A stretch of 64,000 nt of DNA, from NCBI RefSeq assembly GCF_002591915.1, contig NZ_NIHB01000004.1:80459-144458 (forward strand), read 5' to 3'. This document shows positions 62,571 through 64,000 of the stretch, piece by piece. Under the pieces are notes generated by a model that was given only the letters and a program-made list of their open reading frames with translations, did not search any database and was not told the origin of the DNA. A program made the position numbers and the translations under genes. Every line of letters begins with the position of its first letter. Within the stretch, counting starts at the first letter, position 1. The stretch comes from Marinicella litoralis. GTDB lineage: Bacteria > Pseudomonadota > Gammaproteobacteria > Xanthomonadales > Marinicellaceae.

Positions 62571-63473
62571 AGGTCTATTTTGGGTCAATATCCAAAGTCC
62601 AAAGCCGAGAATAGGTAAGGTCAATAAATGACCCATGGTCATCCAATCAAAGGCAATAAATCCACGGTTCACATCAGGTTCTCTGAAAAATTCGACCACA
62701 AAGCGGGCTGATCCATAACACAACAGGAAAGTCGCGGTAACGGTGCCTCTGGTTTTGGCAAAATGGGCCACCGTCCAAACAACAATAAAAGTCAAAAACC
62801 CTTCACCAAATGCTTCATATAAGGTGGAAGGGTGTCTGGCAAATACATTTAATTGACCTTCTTGGTACATGGTTTGCCATGCGCCTTCAGACATGTTGTT
62901 GGCTTGTAAATGAAAGGGCAGTGAATCCGGGAAAATCATTCCCCATGGTTTATCCGTTATGCGGCCCCAAAGTTCACCATTGAGAAAGTTACCAATGCGT
63001 ACCGACAAAATGCCTGTTGGTACCAGTGGAGCAATAAAATCACTGATTTCATAAAATGATTTATTGCTTTTGTTTTTAAAATAGAACATGGCAATTAAGA
63101 CACCCATTAATCCACCATGAAATGACATGCCGCCTTCCCAAATTCTAAAGGGTAATGTTGGGTCAGTGATCAGTGAAGTATCATTATAAAACAGAATCCA
63201 ACCCAGTCTTCCACCCGCAATGATTCCAATGGCGCCATAGAATAAAAAGTCTGATAATTGTTCTTGGTTCCAAGAAGAGGGGTATTTTTTTAAGCGGTAT
63301 TTACCCAAGAGAAAATAACAGGCAAAACCAATTAAATAGGTCACACCATACCAGTGAATTGAGAGCGGTCCGACGGTCCCTAGCCAGGGCAGGTCAAACG
63401 GTCCAATGGCCAGAAACACTGGGTCAAAATCAATTACTGGGTGCTGTTCAAACATGTTATTGGGTTTAATCAT
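62553..63473 (-). CDS. lgt: Prolipoprotein diacylglyceryl transferase
   Basis: The 306-residue inner-membrane enzyme has about seven helices and adds diacylglycerol to the lipobox cysteine of prolipoproteins, such as the lipase encoded at 51289. The signature RIGNFLNGELWGRITDKPWGMIFPDS and the RHPSTLYEAFGEGF block are present, with GGMSFHGGLMGV upstream. The N-terminal ATG at 63473 is used; a second ATG six codons later is possible, and neither has a clear Shine-Dalgarno sequence. The gene diverges from hppA. Confidence 0.93.
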   Translation of the reverse strand: MIKPNNMFEQHPVIDFDPVFLAIGPFDLPWLGTVGPLSIHWYGVTYLIGFACYFLLGKYRLKKYPSSWNQEQLSDFLFYGAIGIIAGGRLGWILFYNDTSLITDPTLPFRIWEGGMSFHGGLMGVLIAMFYFKNKSNKSFYEISDFIAPLVPTGILSVRIGNFLNGELWGRITDKPWGMIFPDSLPFHLQANNMSEGAWQTMYQEGQLNVFARHPSTLYEAFGEGFLTFIVVWTVAHFAKTRGTVTATFLLCYGSARFVVEFFREPDVNRGFIAFDWMTMGHLLTLPILGFGLWILTQNRPSIKTS

Positions 63474-63617
63474 GGAAAGAATTTTTAAAGAGGTATTATA
63501 AGCAATTGTGAATTTATATATTGAAATTATTTAATCCCGTTGTGCCTTGATAGCTATGGGGATTTGTTGAATTTCCAGTCTCAATCCTGAGTGCCAATAT
63601 GATATGATAAATGGAGG

Positions 63618-63646
63618 TTGTCTGACGACAAGTCTTGCACGATAAT
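63618..63646 (+). promoter_or_regulatory. Promoter of hppA
   Basis: TTGTCT (63618-63623) and GATAAT (63641-63646) are spaced by 17 bases, 24 bases before the hppA start codon. Confidence 0.55.
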
Positions 63647-63670
63647 AATTATTAAAAAAGAGGAAATTTT

Positions 63671-64000
63671 ATGAATCAAGAGTTAATCCCATTGGTTGTG
63701 GGCGGTTTAGGGCTGCTCATGGCACTGATTATTTTTATGGTGGTCAATAAAATGCCAGCCGGTGAAGGCAAGGTTAAAGAGATTGCCCAACAAATTCACG
63801 AAGGCGCCATGGTATTTATGCGTCGTGAATATACTTTGTTACTGATTTTTGTGGTGGTCATCGTCATCGGATTGTATTTAGGCTTTGGTGATTGGCACAC
63901 GCCTTTTGCCTTTGTATTGGGGGCATTTTGTTCTGGTATTGCAGGGTATTTTGGCATGTTCGCGGCCACCAAAGCCAATGTAAGAACCACCGTAGCTGCC
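63671..64000 (+). CDS. hppA: Membrane-bound proton/sodium-translocating pyrophosphatase, 5' part
   Basis: A reading frame of 110 codons is open to the window end. The translation MNQELIPLVVGGLGLLMALIIFMVVNKMPAGEGKVKEIAQQIHEGAMVFMRREY is the N-terminal region of membrane pyrophosphatases, with the two first helices. GYFGMFAATKANVRTT corresponds to the conserved GM..A..AN.RT block. The enzyme couples pyrophosphate hydrolysis to proton or sodium pumping; the determining residues lie beyond the window. A GAGGAAA Shine-Dalgarno sequence lies 5 bases before the ATG. Confidence 0.9.
   Translation, partial: MNQELIPLVVGGLGLLMALIIFMVVNKMPAGEGKVKEIAQQIHEGAMVFMRREYTLLLIFVVVIVIGLYLGFGDWHTPFAFVLGAFCSGIAGYFGMFAATKANVRTTVAA

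Noticed and set aside
1-64000. Mobile elements, prophage, CRISPR arrays, rRNA or tRNA genes
   Set aside because: Reading through both strands showed no transposase, integrase, repeat-spacer pattern or cloverleaf-like sequence that could be supported.

Overview
The window reads as a chromosomal segment of a free-living, probably marine, low-GC gammaproteobacterium. It is densely packed, short intergenic gaps are the rule, and there is no phage, transposase, CRISPR or rRNA/tRNA signal. The order metX-metB-thrA and a Pil-Chp operon without an adjacent pilH recall the Lysobacterales (Xanthomonadales). The modest GC, SLH-like secreted subtilases and cyclophilin with an extra C-terminal beta domain fit a Marinicella-like lineage. 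This placement is inferred from gene content and was not tested by a search.

Layout. 1-943: the C-terminal end of a surface/secreted SdrD-B-type protein. 1095-5638: a methionine/threonine operon (metX-metB-thrA) behind a promoter that carries MetJ-type operator boxes. 5647-7846 (minus): a class IV aminotransferase, a sulfotransferase-like protein and an AT-rich SUKH-like orphan. 8106-20664: an accessory block in which two paralogous secreted S8 proteases bracket a signalling operon (FHA-GAF protein, Ser/Thr kinase with TPRs, sensorless histidine kinase, NarL-type regulator) plus two unrecognised exported proteins. 20796-25511: small membrane proteins, then the minus-strand gshB-tonB-algH-ruvX-pyrB run. 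25864-37304: the type IV pilus chemosensory operon pilG-pilI-pilJ-pilK-chpA-chpB-chpC. 37285-44610: rsmE, type II secretion genes gspG-K, nadK, a 5'-nucleotidase, a secreted cyclophilin fusion and gluQRS. 44815-49755: fimX and the EF-P beta-lysylation set epmB/efp/epmA. 49797-60137: a DASS transporter and a surface lipase/DUF1302/DUF1329/YCF48/RND locus. 60164-64000: gspLMN, lgt and the start of a membrane pyrophosphatase.

How the parts work together. Twitching motility is represented by the complete Chp signalling core and by the c-di-GMP effector FimX. Export is represented by two separated halves of a type II secretion system, and the subtilases, lipase and cyclophilin fusion are plausible cargo or surface partners. 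The most interesting candidate system is the protease-flanked FHA/Ser-Thr kinase/two-component operon. Both protease promoters carry the same GGGG-TTTT-CCC(C) inverted repeat, which may be the operator of the locally encoded response regulator.
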